Positions 62,802 to 64,000 of a DNA stretch of 64,000 nucleotides are shown piece after piece. Position numbers and translations under genes: made by a program. Every line of letters starts with the position of its first letter. The first letter of the stretch is position 1. The notes beneath the pieces were generated by a model. The model did no database searches. It was not told the origin of the DNA and saw only the letters and a list, made by a program, of their open reading frames with translations. The stretch is from SCGC-AG-212-J23 sp035762345 (GTDB taxonomy: Bacteria > Pseudomonadota > Gammaproteobacteria > Burkholderiales > SG8-39), in NCBI GenBank assembly GCA_035762345.1, contig DASTPE010000048.1:1-64000 (forward strand), read 5' to 3'.

Positions 62802-64000
62802 TTATTCGCTCTCAGAGCCTGGGGGACCCTTGAAAGCATTCTGCCAGATCTGCCACCGGGTGTCCAAGCCGGAGGCGGAATGCGCGAGAGCGCCGTCGCG
62901 CACCACGAGCTTGCCGTCCACCCAAACGTGCGTCACATGCTCGCGGCCCGCGGCGTATACGAGATGCGAAACGGGGTCGTAGCAGGGCACGAGCTCCGGG
63001 CCGCGCAACGCGACCGCCGCGAGGTCGGCGCGCTTGCCCGGCTCGATGGATCCGATGCGCGCGCCCAGGCCAAGTGCGCGCGCGCCGCCAAGCGTCGCGG
63101 CGCGCAGCGCCGTATGCGCCGGCAGGGCCTCGGCATCCCGCGCGAGCGCCTTCGCGAGCAACGCCGCGGTGCGCATCTCCGTGAGTACATCGAGCCGGTT
63201 ATTGCTGGCCGCGCCGTCGGTGCCGAGCGCGACGTTGATCCCGTTCTTCAGCATCGAATAAACCGGCGCGAAGCCGCTTGCGAGCTTGAGATTCGAAGAG
63301 GGGCAATGCACTACCGAGCAGCCATGGCGGGCGAGCAGCTCGAGTTCGTGCGGCTCGAGGTGTATGGCGTGGACTGCAATCAATCCTGGCCCCAGGAGGC
63401 CAAGGCGTCGCAGCCGCTCCAGCGGTCGCACGCCGTGCTCGGCAAGCGAGCGCTCGATTTCGGCTTCGGTCTCGTGAAGATGGAGGTGCACCGGCAGATC
63501 GAGCTCCGCGGCGAGCGTCGCCACGTGCCGCAGCGTGTCGTCGGACACGGTGTAGGGCGCGTGAGGCGCGAAGCAGAACGACACGAGCGGCTGCTCGCGG
63601 CTCGCGTCGCGTAGCGCAAGCCCTTTGCGCAGGTAGTCGTCCGGATCGGAGGCGTAAGTCGTGGCGTAGTCGACCACAATCAGGCCGAGCGCAACCCGCA
63701 TCGACGCTCCCAGCGCCGCCTCGAGCGCGGCCTCGGGGAAGAAATACATGTCGTTGAAGCACGTGATCCCGGCGCGGAGCATCTCGGCGCAGGCGAGCGA
63801 CGTGCCGTCGCGCACCATGTCAGCCGAAAGGTGGCGGCGCTCGGCGGGCCACATGCGCTCCTCGAGCCAGCGCATGAGCGGCAGATCGTCGCCGAGCCCG
63901 CGCATCAACGCCATGGCGGCGTGCGTATGCGCGTTGACCAAGCCTGGGATGAGCACATGGTCCGGAAGAGCGACCTGCTCGTAATGCGCGAACCGTGCGG
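62802..64000 (-). CDS. Amidohydrolase of the methylthioadenosine/S-adenosylhomocysteine deaminase (TRZ/ATZ) type, N-terminus cut off
   Basis: The frame is open to the right edge, so the start lies outside. The visible 399 residues begin at VALPDHVLIPGLVNAHTHAAMAL with the first metal ligands. They continue with MRWLEERMWPAE, CFNDMYFFPEAA, FAPHAPYTVSD, HLHETEAEIE, AIHLEPHELELLARHG and GTDGAASNNRLD with the catalytic Asp. This pattern fits MtaD, which deaminates 5-methylthioadenosine, S-adenosylhomocysteine or related adenosines. It ends 21 bp before the OmpA-family start on the same strand. Confidence 0.88.
   Translation of the reverse strand, partial: ARFAHYEQVALPDHVLIPGLVNAHTHAAMALMRGLGDDLPLMRWLEERMWPAERRHLSADMVRDGTSLACAEMLRAGITCFNDMYFFPEAALEAALGASMRVALGLIVVDYATTYASDPDDYLRKGLALRDASREQPLVSFCFAPHAPYTVSDDTLRHVATLAAELDLPVHLHLHETEAEIERSLAEHGVRPLERLRRLGLLGPGLIAVHAIHLEPHELELLARHGCSVVHCPSSNLKLASGFAPVYSMLKNGINVALGTDGAASNNRLDVLTEMRTAALLAKALARDAEALPAHTALRAATLGGARALGLGARIGSIEPGKRADLAAVALRGPELVPCYDPVSHLVYAAGREHVTHVWVDGKLVVRDGALAHSASGLDTRWQIWQNAFKGPPGSESE

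Overview
The window reads as chromosome of a GC-rich betaproteobacterium. I infer this from the gph-ubiG order beside an OmpA-type lipoprotein, a Bug/TctC-type solute-binding protein, a tmRNA with tag ANDERFALAA, and dense operons coupled by ATGA/GTGA overlaps. I see no rRNA, tRNA, CRISPR array, intact insertion sequence, integrase or phage gene. All functions are inferred by reading translations and motifs; nothing was searched.

Region 1 (1-14.4 kb) is a metal-oxyanion and molybdenum-cofactor island. The end of a formate dehydrogenase operon is followed by a small exported protein and a Cu/Zn superoxide dismutase. On the minus strand one long coupled run holds a regulator with a HTH and a periplasmic-binding-protein-like domain, modABC, a vitamin-B12-type ABC importer resembling molybdate/tungstate MolBCA, a rhodanese-ChrB fusion, chrA and a DUF1330 gene. 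Divergently, tupBCA (tungstate) leads into mobB, moeA, moaD and moaE. Three importers, a chromate exporter and cofactor genes therefore sit around a Mo/W enzyme; a molybdenum hydroxylase lies at 34-36 kb.

Region 2 (14.4-24.1 kb) holds an LTA-synthase-like membrane phosphotransferase, divergent ftsH and clpB with back-to-back sigma-32-like promoters, a metallo-beta-lactamase-fold lipoprotein, an EF-hand protein and two exported YqgE/AlgH paralogues.

Region 3 (24.3-32.6 kb) is the most striking part. A plus-strand operon encodes a biotin carrier, an acyl-CoA dehydrogenase with the residue pattern of non-decarboxylating glutaryl-CoA dehydrogenase, and the carboxyltransferase, small membrane and beta subunits of a sodium-pumping glutaconyl-CoA decarboxylase. 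Converging on it is an operon with an ordinary decarboxylating glutaryl-CoA dehydrogenase, a thiolase and a 3-hydroxyacyl-CoA dehydrogenase. Two routes from glutaryl-CoA to crotonyl-CoA, one energy-conserving, thus lie side by side.

Region 4 (32.6-39.4 kb) has a catabolic-looking operon (binding protein, universal stress protein, molybdenum hydroxylase large subunit, MetE-like protein), then small hypothetical genes and an esterase. Region 5 (39.4-46.7 kb) carries c-di-GMP and two-component proteins, a nuclease-fold protein and an orphan ParA. Region 6 (47-58.2 kb) has a P-type cation ATPase, OsmC, Spy-like and BigR-like genes, a HiPIP, EF-hand proteins and many gene remnants (MFS, histidine kinase, ABC binding protein, DUF3606), ending in two tandem related miniproteins. 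Region 7 (58.2-64 kb) returns to housekeeping genes: an FAD amine oxidase, ssrA, an alcohol dehydrogenase, gph, ubiG, an OmpA-family lipoprotein and a deaminase cut by the window edge.
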